DNA of 64,000 bases, taken from positions 41,759 through 105,758 of the forward strand of contig NZ_BLZO01000031.1 in NCBI RefSeq assembly GCF_014132355.1, read 5' to 3'. Shown piece after piece: positions 46,752 through 55,906 of this stretch. Source of the DNA: Okeania sp. KiyG1 (GTDB lineage Bacteria; Cyanobacteriota; Cyanobacteriia; Cyanobacteriales; Microcoleaceae). The translations under genes and the position numbers were made by a program. Positions within the stretch are counted from its first letter, which is position 1. Each line of letters starts with the position of its first letter. The notes under the pieces are model-generated. The model did not search any database, was not told where the DNA came from, and was given only the letters and a program-made list of their open reading frames with translations.

Positions 46752-46943
46752 TATTTGCAAGGAGCAAATTTAGGGTTTGACTTAGTTAGATTTAGGTAAT
46801 ATTAAACGAAAAATTGTTGTTTAAAGCCTTCCCTTTTAAAGAGATAAAAAGAAAAAATTTCCTTAAGCGTCAATCCTATCCGTTTTAAAGGAGAGGTAAT
46901 AATTAATAATTAATAATTAATAATTAATAATTAATAATTTAAA

Positions 46944-47402
46944 TTACCAAGCCAAATTTTGATAGTTAGTTTGGCAAGTACTTAATATTCTGGCATCATT
47001 TTCACTAACACGGTCGATCCAATGATATTTTTGTAAATCTACTATGTAATCAGAAGCACTATTATCATAACTATCTACAACTTTTACATCTAAGCTATTT
47101 TGCTTATAAATTCCATAAAAGCAATAAAAAGCTGAATGGGGTAAATAAACAGCGCCTATGACTTTACCATTTTGTAGCTTGAATACAAAATACTCATTCT
47201 GAATTTGCTCTGGCCGTGGAGACTGACCAAAAAGGTAAATTCCATCACTCAGCAATGTACGATCGTCATCTGTTTTTGAAGAAAACTTGGGCCTTTCTTC
47301 TTTAAATTTAAGAGAAATAGTTTTATACTGTACTATTGGCCTATCTACTGAACTATAGGTCAATATTAAGTAGGTGGCGATCGCCACTAACCTAAAAATC
47401 AC
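46944..47402 (-). CDS. Hypothetical protein with a possible signal peptide
   Basis: Not recognised. Its 152 residues start with a hydrophobic stretch (MIFRLVAIATYLILTYS) consistent with a signal or single anchor, then a charged middle (FKEERPKFSSKTDDDR) and a segment DGIYLFGQSPRPEQIQNEYFVFKLQNGKVIGAVYLPHSAFYCFYG. A secreted or membrane-anchored protein is likely. MITEs flank both sides. Confidence 0.55.
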   Translation of the reverse strand: MIFRLVAIATYLILTYSSVDRPIVQYKTISLKFKEERPKFSSKTDDDRTLLSDGIYLFGQSPRPEQIQNEYFVFKLQNGKVIGAVYLPHSAFYCFYGIYKQNSLDVKVVDSYDNSASDYIVDLQKYHWIDRVSENDARILSTCQTNYQNLAW

Positions 47403-47652
47403 GAATATTACTTAATTGTTATCTACACCATTATCATATCTTTATAAAAGGGTAAAAATCTATTGTTTTAACAATTTGTGTTAGTTTCTCAACTATTAAC
47501 AAAGTTTTTTTTCAAATATAGCGCTATGCAAATAGGGCGAGGACATTTCTATATTGCTCTACTCCCTACCCCCTACTCCCTACCCCTTTTCACTCAAATT
47601 TATTATTATATATAATCCGGTAGAAAAGTTCTTTTTTTTCAACAGTTACTAA

Positions 47653-47774
47653 TATCATGTCTCTTTCAAATACCCACAATAAAAATTTTAGAGAACAGGG
47701 AACAGGGAATAGGAAATAGGGAGAAATGGATCGGGGAAAACATTTTTATTATCACTAATTAATGAGACTTGATA
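47653..47774. repeat. MITE, TATCATGTCTC family
   Basis: Ends TATCATGTCTC and GAGACTTGATA, like the copy at 7697-7809. Here the flanks differ: TAA before and TTA after. Confidence 0.65.
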
Positions 47775-47784
47775 TTAAGCCTTA

Positions 47785-47965
47785 TATCATGTCCGGTTGA
47801 ATAGTTATAAATAAACGACTCAGGACTCAGGAGTCAGGAGTCAACCCACCCTAACCCCTCCCAACCCACCCCTAACCCCTCCGGTGGAGGGGAAGGGGAG
47901 TCAGGAGGAAAGAAAGAAGAAGAAAGAGAAAGTTTTTTCCAGATCGCTCTTATCCGGACATGATA
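47785..47965. repeat. MITE, TATCATGTCCGG family
   Basis: Flanks are TTA and TTA (47782-47784; 47966-47968). Inner CCCACCCTAACCCCTCC repeats and GTCAGGA units. Confidence 0.85.
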
Positions 47966-47988
47966 TTACTTCTTCCTTACCTTCGCGT

Positions 47989-48158
47989 TTACCGAATAAT
48001 TAAGGTTTAAAGCCTCTCCTTTAAAAAAAGAAACAAGCGGTCGATCTTCGGAGTTTCCCGTAGGGTGGGATGGGGAGGAGACCTTGCCATATCTATGAGA
48101 CCAAGAGAAGAAAAAATTTTCATTATTAGTAAATCCTCTTTTTCAAACAGAGGTAATT
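47989..48158. repeat. TTACC/GGTAA MITE with inner GC-rich repeat
   Basis: TTACCGAATAATTAAGG at the left and GAGGTAATT at the right. The inner repeat has TTCCCGTAGGGTGGGATGG. Confidence 0.7.
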
Positions 48159-48360
48159 GTTATATGATTTTCGCTTGAATATTTACACTTTGGAGGAAGG
48201 AAGGCAGAAGGGAAGAAAAAGTTAAAAGGGATAAAGTTTTTTTATCACTAATTATCCGTTAGTGTAGCTCCCCGGAGGGGGAACATTATATTAATTATTA
48301 ATAATTAATTGTTGAAAATACCGATACCACCGGACATGATATGACTCCTTTGCTATGGGG

Positions 48361-48397
<37 letters not shown>

Positions 48398-48409
48398 ACC
48401 CACCCCTAA

Positions 48410-48610
48410 TATCATGTCCGGTTGAATACTTATAATTAAGATAGTAGGGGAGCGGGTAGGGACGTTGCATAAGGGCGTCCGTACGGGGAGTAGGGGAGTA
48501 GGGAACCCACCCCTCGCCCCTCCCCCGACCGTGGAGGGGAAAATAGAAAGATTTACTGTTGAAGCACTCATGATAAGTTTTTTCCAGATCGCTCTTATCC
48601 GGACATGATA
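48410..48610. repeat. TATCATGTCCGG MITE inserted in a CCCACCCC repeat
   Basis: It splits CCACCCCTAA and TAACCCCTCC (TAA at 48407-48409 and 48611-48613). The uninterrupted form CCCACCCCTAACCCC exists elsewhere, giving a direct before/after comparison. Confidence 0.88.
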
Positions 48611-49088
48611 TAACCCCTCCCCTCCACCGGAGGGGAAGACAGGAGTTAGGGGAATTTAGAAGAGATAGGAGTAAGAATTGTCCCAAGATTGTTCTGCCCA
48701 ACTATGCGCCTAAAATACTAACTTTTTGAGCGTTTTAGACGTGATACAAGGCACTTTTTAAAGGCACTAAAAAGGCACTTGTCTTCATAAGTCAATGGTT
48801 TTAGATTTAATCGGTAAGCCCTAATTATTAATTGTTAAAAAATAGTTTCTAAAGATAGAAAATAAATCAAAAAAAATCCTTGTAGAGATAATCATTAAAA
48901 AGAACTATCTCTATAAGGAAGGCTCGAAAACTGCTATAAAAATAGAGAGATCGATTTTATGCTAATTTTAATACCTAGTACAGGAAGGCGGAAATAACTG
49001 ACCAGTTACAAAACCCTAAAAGCCTTACAAATCAATCCTTCTGATTTCTGACTTCTGACTTCTGACTTCTAACTTCCGCGTAGCGGCA

Positions 49089-50093
49089 CTAGCTAGCGAC
49101 ATATTCCCGTACCTTAGCTTGACGACGACGCAAATGGGCCAGAGCTTGATGTTCTAGTTGACGGACTCGCTCGCGACTTAGTTGTAGTCTCTCTCCTACT
49201 TTAGCCAAGGACATTTCTTTACCATCCTCAAGACCAAAACGTAATCTTAATACATTACGTTGTTGATCTGTCAATTCTCCTAGTAAAGTATTTAAGTCTT
49301 GGCGCAACAACTCACGAGTAATATAGTCATCTGGAGAAGATGCTTCGTCCTCTAAAAGTTCTTGCAGTTCGGTGTCCTGATTATCTCCTACTCGTAAATC
49401 CAACGATATAGGATGGCGGGCCATCAAGAGATATTCTCTAATTTGAGAAGGCTCTAATTCTAAAGCTTCAGCAATCTCAGAAGGAGTTGGGTTACGACCC
49501 AAGCTCTGAATTAGTTCTCTCTGAACTCTTTTGATTTTGTTGAGTTTTTCAGTAATATGAATGGGTAAGCGAATAGTACGAGCTTGTTGTGCGATCGCTC
49601 TGGTAATTGCTTGACGTATCCACCAATAAGCATAGGTAGAGAATTTGTAGCCTCGCATGGGGTCAAATTTTTCTACTCCTCGCTCTAAACCTAAAGTACC
49701 TTCTTGAATCAGATCCAAGAATTCCATATTTCGTTTTTGGTACTTTTTAGCGATCGCTACTACTAAGCGAAGGTTAGCTTCAATCATTTTTTGCTTGGCA
49801 CGGCGACCATGCTTAATTATTTCGTTTAGTGCTTCTTCATTTAGCTGTACATATTCTGCCCATTCTTGCTGAGTTGCTGCTCTGTCTAGGTTTTCTTCTA
49901 ATTTTTCCTTTGACTCCAAAAGTTCCATCATGTACTTAACTTTTTTGCCATACACAATTTCTTCCTCACGAGTCAGAAGTGGTACACGGCCAATCTCATG
50001 TAGATAAGTACGAACTGTATCCATTGAGGAGTAGGAGCTAGCAGTTAATTTGTTTGTCTTTTTAGTTTTCTTTTCTTGATTTAGTGTTGACAT
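49089..50093 (-). CDS. Group 2 RNA polymerase sigma factor (RpoD-related)
   Basis: The 334-residue factor has region 1.2 (MDTVRTYLHEIGRVPLLTREEE), regions 2.1-2.4 (NLRLVVAIAKKYQKRNMEFLDLIQEGTLGLERGVEKFDPMRGYKFSTYAYWWIRQAITRAI), region 3 and region 4.2 (LAKVGERLQLSRERVRQLEHQALAHLRR). It lacks the long N-terminal extension of the primary sigma, so it is a group 2 factor of the SigB/C/D/E type, used by cyanobacteria for stress and carbon/nitrogen responses. Which letter cannot be assigned from sequence alone. It is intact, with a long leader gap upstream. Confidence 0.92.
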   Translation of the reverse strand: MSTLNQEKKTKKTNKLTASSYSSMDTVRTYLHEIGRVPLLTREEEIVYGKKVKYMMELLESKEKLEENLDRAATQQEWAEYVQLNEEALNEIIKHGRRAKQKMIEANLRLVVAIAKKYQKRNMEFLDLIQEGTLGLERGVEKFDPMRGYKFSTYAYWWIRQAITRAIAQQARTIRLPIHITEKLNKIKRVQRELIQSLGRNPTPSEIAEALELEPSQIREYLLMARHPISLDLRVGDNQDTELQELLEDEASSPDDYITRELLRQDLNTLLGELTDQQRNVLRLRFGLEDGKEMSLAKVGERLQLSRERVRQLEHQALAHLRRRQAKVREYVAS

Positions 50094-51271
50094 TTTTTCA
50101 TAAACTCCTTATTTCAAATATCGCAGTAGTTATTGTGTGTTCCTACAGTGGGAATAATTTAAGATACAGCTACATGAGAATCAGCTTTCCCATTCCTACA
50201 CAAATGCCATCAAGTGGTGAAAATTTTATAGTTGGAACTTTTTTTCTTGGCTAAATGGACGTATAAGATAAGTTTGATTTTTACATTTTTTACATTGATA
50301 ATGATTATATTTTATTTCTAAAGTAAACTCAGTATGAGTCCGCCTTCCTTATTTGTAATACAAATCTAGACTAAATTTAAAGGCGGAATGTTCATCCTGT
50401 AGGTAGAAATTTTAATTTGTCCTTAAAACTGCTAGCAGATTAGATTAACTACAATCTATCTGTCACTATTTCCGCAAAACTTTGGTAAAATTATTGTTCG
50501 AGTTATTTCTTATACATTGATAATGGCTCAAGCAGCTCCTAAGAGGCAACTCTCGGAACAGAGAGATAACCGAACTATTCTCAGCATTTGACAAAAGTCA
50601 ATCATATATACAAGTCAAAAGTCAAAAGTTAAAAGTCAAAAGTTAAAAGTAATCCCTGACTAAGTTTGAGCATTTATAAACGTCCTAAGCTATTTGCGTA
50701 GTGCTATACCACCTAAAAACTATAGATTTTTTTAGTGTTCTCTAATAATGTATTACAGTGTAGCATAAAAAGCTGATTTTTGCATCAATCACAAGAAATA
50801 AATTATTGAGTTAACTTTTTTGTGGGCATTGCATAATTGCGGGATGATTTTGTCACCAGAGCAGAAACCATAATCCCCGTGTCCGGTGTGTCCGGTGTGT
50901 CCCCGTGGAGCGCCGAAATCATCCCAGTATTCAGCAACACCCCCCTTGGGAACCCGCCCAACGCACTACACTCACCGTCCCACGGCGCAAGCGGTCAGAC
51001 CCCGCGACGACGCCAGCTCGCTTGCGGAACGCCGACCAAGAGAGGGAATGCTGACCAAGAGAGGGAACGCGCACCAAGCAGGTTGAAAAATACTCCCCAT
51101 CTCCCCATCTCTTTGTTCTTCCTTCTTTCTTTTTCCTTCTGTTATAAGTAGCAGGACTTACGCACAGACAGTAAATGGAGTGAGGGCGCAATTCGGAGCT
51201 TTGCGGAGCGCAAATGCCATTCGCCCCTACAGATGGCGTTTTCAACGTTAATTTGCGTAAGTCTTGAGTAG
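50094..51271. other. Gap upstream of the sigma gene, with repeats and a GC-rich patch
   Basis: It includes GTCAAAA repeats (50607-50650), a strikingly GC-rich tract at 50870-51085 with (TGTCCGG)2 and (GACCAAGAGAGGGAA)2, and a GGACTTACGCA-family MITE (51154-51265). An open frame across 50837-51151 is built of these repeats and I do not believe it. Confidence 0.6.
51154..51265. repeat. MITE, GGACTTACGCA family
   Basis: Ends GGACTTACGCA and TGCGTAAGTC. The core is GC-rich with TTCGGAGCTTTGCGGAGCGC. Its right end is six bases from the stop of the PPC gene. Confidence 0.7.
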
Positions 51272-52678
51272 TTAGAAAAAACTTCCTCCATCAGAAAACT
51301 GATTGATTGACGGATCTCCTGCCACAATTGGATCGGCTACAGTAACTCCTAATCTGACTGGAGCAAGACTAATAAAACCATCAGGGACACTTGCATTTAA
51401 GGAAAAACCTCCAATCGGAATAATAGGTAGCTCTGTATAAGTCAGGCGCAATAGATATTGAAACTCTGGTGCTAAAGTTAACTCCGCAGGAACACTTATG
51501 GGAGTATTGGTTCCTGGTGAAAGAATTGTTACATCTGATGGCGCTCCCGGCCCAATTCTAGCATTAACACCACCACCACTATTATCGCTAGCTGCAACTA
51601 GAATGGCAGGTGGGTTAGCCTCAAGCACAGGAGAATTTGAGGGAAGTTGATAAACTTCTAATAAAGGGTCAAAACCACTATTTATACCGGTCAGATCGAT
51701 TGTTAATGGAACACCTGGTGTAGCATTTAACAGAAAATCTTCTTTAAAAATGAAACTTGTGTCTTCACGATTTCTCACAACTTCATCACTTCCATCTATC
51801 TGTCCATCAAAACTGATGATTTGTGGTTGTGGGTTAGGGTTTGGTGGTATTGGTTGAGGATTAGGTGGAACTGGTTGAGGATTAGGGGGTGGCGCAGGAT
51901 TAATGTTTGCACTTGCTGGAAACAAGCTTAAATCATAGTTACTGGTAATGCCAGGGGTAGTCTGAAAAACATTGATAAAATATTCGCCGGGGGTAAAGAA
52001 AGGTGCCTGAAATGCCTCATTTGATGACCCCAGGTTATTACCACTGGCAATTAAGTTACCATTGCTATCTAATATATCTACATCAAGATTGCCAGTAATA
52101 TTTTGCAAGGCAACTCCTGAAGCTATGGGTTGGTCAACTGTAACGCGATAGTAATCTACTGTGTCAAAATCATTAATTGTAGCCGAGCGAGTTATGGGTA
52201 TTTCGGGAACTATACGACCTAAAGGAGTTGCTGTATTTATACTGTCATTACTATTATCGGTAAAACCAGGAGGGTTGACTGGCGGGTTGACTGGTGGGTT
52301 GACTGGTGGGTTATTGGAGGGAATAGAGACTAAATCAAGTTGATAATTTGTACCTCCTAGAGGAAAGTCATTAAGTGGTTGAAATACTAATACTTGATAG
52401 TTACCAGGATTGAGAGGAATTGTAAAATTCTCTGGGGTAGAAAGTGGCTGACTTCCTGGTCCAGCAGGAATAGGATTTCCATTACTATCATTTATTGAGA
52501 TATCAGCACTGGTGATAATATCGAATAAGTTAACTTCTAATAATTGAGGTTCATTGATAGTAATGTCATAAGAGTCAAAACCTTCTGTTGCTCCTACAGT
52601 GCCTAATAATGAAACGGTAGATCCTGGTACAAGATTAATTTGATTGGAATCAATTTGAAGTGCTAAAATTTCTGTCAT
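51272..52678 (-). CDS. PPC-domain protein with proline-rich linkers
   Basis: The 468-residue protein has PPC-like domains: DSYDITINEPQLLEVNLF...ADISINDSNG...GNYQVLVFQ at the N-terminus, then DTVDYYRVTVDQPI...LDVDILDSNGNL...GEYFINVFQ. Two proline-rich linkers separate parts: (NPP V)3 at about residue 126-137, and PPNPQPVPPNPQPIPPNPN at about 268-290. The C-terminal part (FIFKEDFLLNATPG...FDPLLEVYQ) is a third such region. No signal peptide is seen, which is common for cyanobacterial proteins of this type that leave by type I export. Related to the interrupted PPC gene at 25 kb only in domain type. Confidence 0.8.
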   Translation of the reverse strand: MTEILALQIDSNQINLVPGSTVSLLGTVGATEGFDSYDITINEPQLLEVNLFDIITSADISINDSNGNPIPAGPGSQPLSTPENFTIPLNPGNYQVLVFQPLNDFPLGGTNYQLDLVSIPSNNPPVNPPVNPPVNPPGFTDNSNDSINTATPLGRIVPEIPITRSATINDFDTVDYYRVTVDQPIASGVALQNITGNLDVDILDSNGNLIASGNNLGSSNEAFQAPFFTPGEYFINVFQTTPGITSNYDLSLFPASANINPAPPPNPQPVPPNPQPIPPNPNPQPQIISFDGQIDGSDEVVRNREDTSFIFKEDFLLNATPGVPLTIDLTGINSGFDPLLEVYQLPSNSPVLEANPPAILVAASDNSGGGVNARIGPGAPSDVTILSPGTNTPISVPAELTLAPEFQYLLRLTYTELPIIPIGGFSLNASVPDGFISLAPVRLGVTVADPIVAGDPSINQFSDGGSFF

Positions 52679-52797
52679 TGTTGATGTTTTTTTAGATTAT
52701 GTTGATGAATTCTCAAGTTTTTAGGCATTTGCAAAGTCTTTTCAACTTAAGAAACTACTATTATTATAAGACTTATTTATGGTTAAAAAGGTTTCAA

Positions 52798-52905
52798 TGA
52801 GGAGATGGGGAGATGGGGAGATGGGGAGATGGGGTGATGGGGTGATGGGGTGATGGGGAGATGGGGAGATGGGGAGATGGGGTGATGGGGAGATGGGGAG
52901 ATGGT
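52798..52905. repeat. Octamer tandem repeat (AGATGGGG/TGATGGGG)
   Basis: About thirteen units of 8 bp in a row, mixing AGATGGGG and TGATGGGG. The complementary octamer ATCTCCCC is iterated in the MITE at 43604-43755. Confidence 0.85.
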
Positions 52906-53056
52906 AATCAAACATAGCATTACTATTCATAAATGGTATTAAAAATCAGACAACGTAGGATTTTTCTTCTTCTTTCTTCCTTTTGCTATAAACCCAAAAA
53001 AGATAAAAAAACCAGTATTTCTGGCTTTTTCTCTCAAGAAATTAAGGTAGAAAAAA

Positions 53057-54196
53057 TTACAGCATTTTTTCCACTACTTCTGTTGCTAAACCAAAGGATA
53101 AAGTCATACCTGCTCCACTCAAGGCATTAATAATTGTGACTCCTGTTTCTGGTTGAGCGATAAATTCAGTTTTGCCTGGAAGTTTGGCATAAACTCCATG
53201 CCAAGTTTCGGCAATTTCTAGTGTGGGAACCTGAGCAAATTTTTTCAAGTAATCTAATATATATTGATTGATTTGTATTCGGTCGAAAGGTTCTGGGTTT
53301 AAACCGTATTCATGGGAATCACCAATAATTAATTCACCTGCTGCATTTTGTGACATCATCACATGAATTCCCCACTCAGGAAAATGGGGAGTTTCTGTTT
53401 CAATTCTGGTTTTGAGTGCTGCCAAAGATGGGCAATGGGCAAAAGAAGTGTAATGAGTCAAGGTTAACCCGCCACATAATGCTACACCAGCACGCCAGTT
53501 TTCAGGTTGAGGTACTGTTCGCATCATTTGTAATTTGACTTTCGTTATTCCACTGTTGGCAAAAGTATCAGGATATAAGGTTTCAAAGTCAGTTCCGCTA
53601 CAGACAAAAATACGATCTGCTTGCCATTTTTCTCCACCTGCTGTGAGATAAGGATGAGAAATTTCTGTAACAACTGTGCCGAATTTGAACTCTACATTGT
53701 ATTCTGCTGATAAAAAACCAGGTATTTTTTTTATTGCTTCTCTGGGGTCAACTATTATTTCTGTTGCGCTCCACAATGCTCCTAATAAACCGTCAGTAAT
53801 TACGGCAGGAGTTTTTTCTGCTACTTGCTCGGGTGTGAGCAAAGCTAATGTTTCTTGCTCTTGTTGAGTTGTAGTTTCTATGAATTCCTTGATTACTTGT
53901 AGTTCATCTTCTCGGTAGGCAAGATGTAGGGAACCGCATCGGTCTAAATGAAAACCTGCTTTTGCTCCGACTTCTAACCAAATTTCTCTTGATTTGAGAG
54001 CGCGATCGCGTAATTTGACCTTTGGCTGTCCAATTGGCCAAATCATACCAAAGTTACGAATAGATGCTCCTACTGCATAAGGGTTTCTTTCAAAGACTAC
54101 TACTTTGAGACCGCGTTTGGCAACTGCTAAAGCGTGAGCTAAACCAACGATACCTGCACCGACAACGATAACATCTGCTTGATGAATTTGAGTCAT
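53057..54196 (-). CDS. FAD-dependent amine oxidoreductase (TIGR03364-like)
   Basis: The 379-residue DAO-type oxidase has the dinucleotide motif ADVIVVGAGIVGLAHALAVAKRGLKVVVFER, NFGMIWPIGQ, and the C-terminal NALSGAGMTLSFGLATEV. It matches the FAD oxidase subfamily that sits beside phosphonatase-like hydrolases and is proposed to oxidise an aminophosphonate. The HAD gene next upstream (54452-55171) is that partner. A MITE lies between, so the two may no longer be co-transcribed. Direct substrate evidence is lacking; a relation to 2-aminoethylphosphonate is inferred from family and context. Confidence 0.85.
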   Translation of the reverse strand: MTQIHQADVIVVGAGIVGLAHALAVAKRGLKVVVFERNPYAVGASIRNFGMIWPIGQPKVKLRDRALKSREIWLEVGAKAGFHLDRCGSLHLAYREDELQVIKEFIETTTQQEQETLALLTPEQVAEKTPAVITDGLLGALWSATEIIVDPREAIKKIPGFLSAEYNVEFKFGTVVTEISHPYLTAGGEKWQADRIFVCSGTDFETLYPDTFANSGITKVKLQMMRTVPQPENWRAGVALCGGLTLTHYTSFAHCPSLAALKTRIETETPHFPEWGIHVMMSQNAAGELIIGDSHEYGLNPEPFDRIQINQYILDYLKKFAQVPTLEIAETWHGVYAKLPGKTEFIAQPETGVTIINALSGAGMTLSFGLATEVVEKML

Positions 54197-54229
54197 ATTT
54201 TACTAATGGATAATTGATAATGGATAATT

Positions 54230-54447
54230 GATAATTAATCGCGCTCTTGATTTAAAGCCTCTCCTTTTAATTTTAAGGAGAAAAAAGCGGTCGTTAGCGC
54301 AGCTTCCCGAAGGGTGGGATGGATGGATTTGCTAACCATATCCATGAGACCAAGAGAAAGAGAATATTCCTTATGTCAAGCCTCCTTATTGCAGAGGTAC
54401 TGTTAACGCAGTTCCTCCGGAGGAGGCTAACTGATAACTGAAATGAC
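54230..54447. repeat. MITE between the oxidase and hydrolase genes
   Basis: Hybrid copy: left part TTTAAAGCCTCTCC as in TTACC MITEs, inner TTCCCGAAGGGTGGGATGG repeat, and right end GAGGTACTGTTAACG...CTGATAACTGAAATGAC of the GTCA family, with an inserted CAGTTCCTCCGGAGGAGG palindrome. Confidence 0.65.
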
Positions 54448-54451
54448 CTCA

Positions 54452-55171
54452 TCAACTCCAAAATTGCTTTAACTCTAAGAGTGAATTGAGTAATCCATCA
54501 TTGCGGTATTGTGCTAATTGTTCTTTTGTATGAGTACCATTTGTTACACCAAAAGTATATAAACAGTTAGCATTAATTCCTGCTTCTAAGTCAGAAGGAG
54601 TATCCCCAATTTTTATCACAGTTTGTGAGTCTTTTATCCCTAGTTTGTACATGGCTTTTTGAATCATGTAAGGTGTCGGGCGACCTTCGTTATTATAAAT
54701 TTCTGTGGGAGTAATAGAGGCTTGAATAATTGATTTGTTGTCTCCAATATAATCGCTATTCAAATTTTTATCCCATCCTAAACGGTGTAAGATAATGTTA
54801 GTTACTTCTCGATAAAATCCAGTTGTTAAAGCAATTTTTATATTTTGCGATCGCAACCAAGTAAAAATTTCTAAACACCCTTTTGTTGGTTCGACCAACT
54901 GAGTTTTATAGTGATTTTCCAGGATTTCTTTGAATTTAGTAAAAGAAGTTTCAACTTTAGTGGAATAATCAGGATGTTCTTGACCTATTTGTGTTTGCCA
55001 AAGTGTTTGAAACACTAATTTTTTCGACCATCCCATCATTGAATTTACACGTTCTGGTTTTGCATCAAGTCCTGTACTTGCAGCAGCTTCTAAAAAACAA
55101 TTTTGGACTTCATTTTGGTCTTTGACAGTCGTACCTGCCATATCAAAGACAACTAATTGAACTTTTGACAT
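54452..55171 (-). CDS. Phosphonatase-like HAD hydrolase (PhnX-like)
   Basis: The 239-residue HAD protein has VVFDMAGTTVKD, the nucleophile/acid motif typical of phosphonatases; ALTTGFYREV; and KIGDTPSDLEAGINA. It fits the PhnX-like branch (TIGR03351) that occurs with the FAD oxidase next to it. The ATG at 55171 (MSKVQLVVFD) is chosen; a start at 55219 would add 16 hydrophobic residues. The likely job is cleavage of the C-P bond of an aldehyde made by the oxidase, releasing phosphate. The phosphonate itself is not known. Confidence 0.86.
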   Translation of the reverse strand: MSKVQLVVFDMAGTTVKDQNEVQNCFLEAAASTGLDAKPERVNSMMGWSKKLVFQTLWQTQIGQEHPDYSTKVETSFTKFKEILENHYKTQLVEPTKGCLEIFTWLRSQNIKIALTTGFYREVTNIILHRLGWDKNLNSDYIGDNKSIIQASITPTEIYNNEGRPTPYMIQKAMYKLGIKDSQTVIKIGDTPSDLEAGINANCLYTFGVTNGTHTKEQLAQYRNDGLLNSLLELKQFWS

Positions 55172-55222
55172 AAGTAAATTGTTTAGAATTAATATAAAAA
55201 CTATAATAGATATTTCCATAAA

Positions 55223-55422
55223 TTACCGAATTATTAATTATTAATTATTAATTATTAAATAATTCTGGTTTAAAGCCTCCCCTTTTAAGGGGAAAAAAGC
55301 GGTCGTTGCGTAGCTTCCCGAAGGGTGGGATGGATTGGTTTCCTAACCATATCCAATCGACCAAGAGAAGAAATAATATTTCCTTATATTCAATTCCGTT
55401 TCTGTTAAAACCAGAGGTAATT
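55223..55422. repeat. TTACC/GGTAA MITE with inner GC-rich repeat
   Basis: Left TTACCGAATTATTAATT, right CCAGAGGTAATT. The inner repeat has GGTCGTTGCGTAGC, TTCCCGAAGGGTGGGATGG and CCAATCGACCAAGAG. Confidence 0.7.
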
Positions 55423-55677
55423 ATCAATTATCCATTATCAATTATCAATTAATGAAATAAGCCTTTTTTTGCTCGTTGTTTTATAGAGATGTCCTCAGAA
55501 AAGTCTCTTGATTAATTTTTCATTTAAATTTATAGGAGATGATAACTGAAAATAAGATATTGGGAAGACTGATGAGTAATATTAAAAAAGTTAGGACAGT
55601 TCGAGAACTTAAAACTCAGGCAAAGCAAGATTTTTCCTTCTTCCTTCTTTCTTCTACTATAACTATTAATTCAAAGC

Positions 55678-55847
55678 TATAGCATTCACCGAATCAGATG
55701 TGAGAATTGAGATGTTCCTTTAAAGTATAGAATACAGTTATCTGACTCATATATATTTGTTTTTTTCTTCTTCTCTGTTGCCTGTTGCTTTCCGGAGCTG
55801 TTGCCTAAAAATCTCCAATATCTCACAATTAAAATCATATTGCTATA
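55678..55847. repeat. MITE, TATAGCAAT family
   Basis: Left end TATAGCATT, right end ATTGCTATA. Subterminal sequence is shared with 24649-24812. It lies 60 bp upstream of the kinase start and provides the false 5' extension of that frame. Confidence 0.7.
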
Positions 55848-55906
55848 CAATATTTAAAGTTCAATTTTCTGTCCAAAGTATCAAAGGTCTAAAAAAATTA
55901 CTAATT

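Noticed and set aside
50837-51151. 104-residue open frame on the GC-rich patch
   Set aside because: Low-complexity repeats in frame, no domain, and several overlapping alternatives in other frames.
55757-55906. 50-residue N-terminal extension of the kinase
   Set aside because: It is encoded by the TATAGCAAT MITE; the kinase begins at MTNLPEFF.
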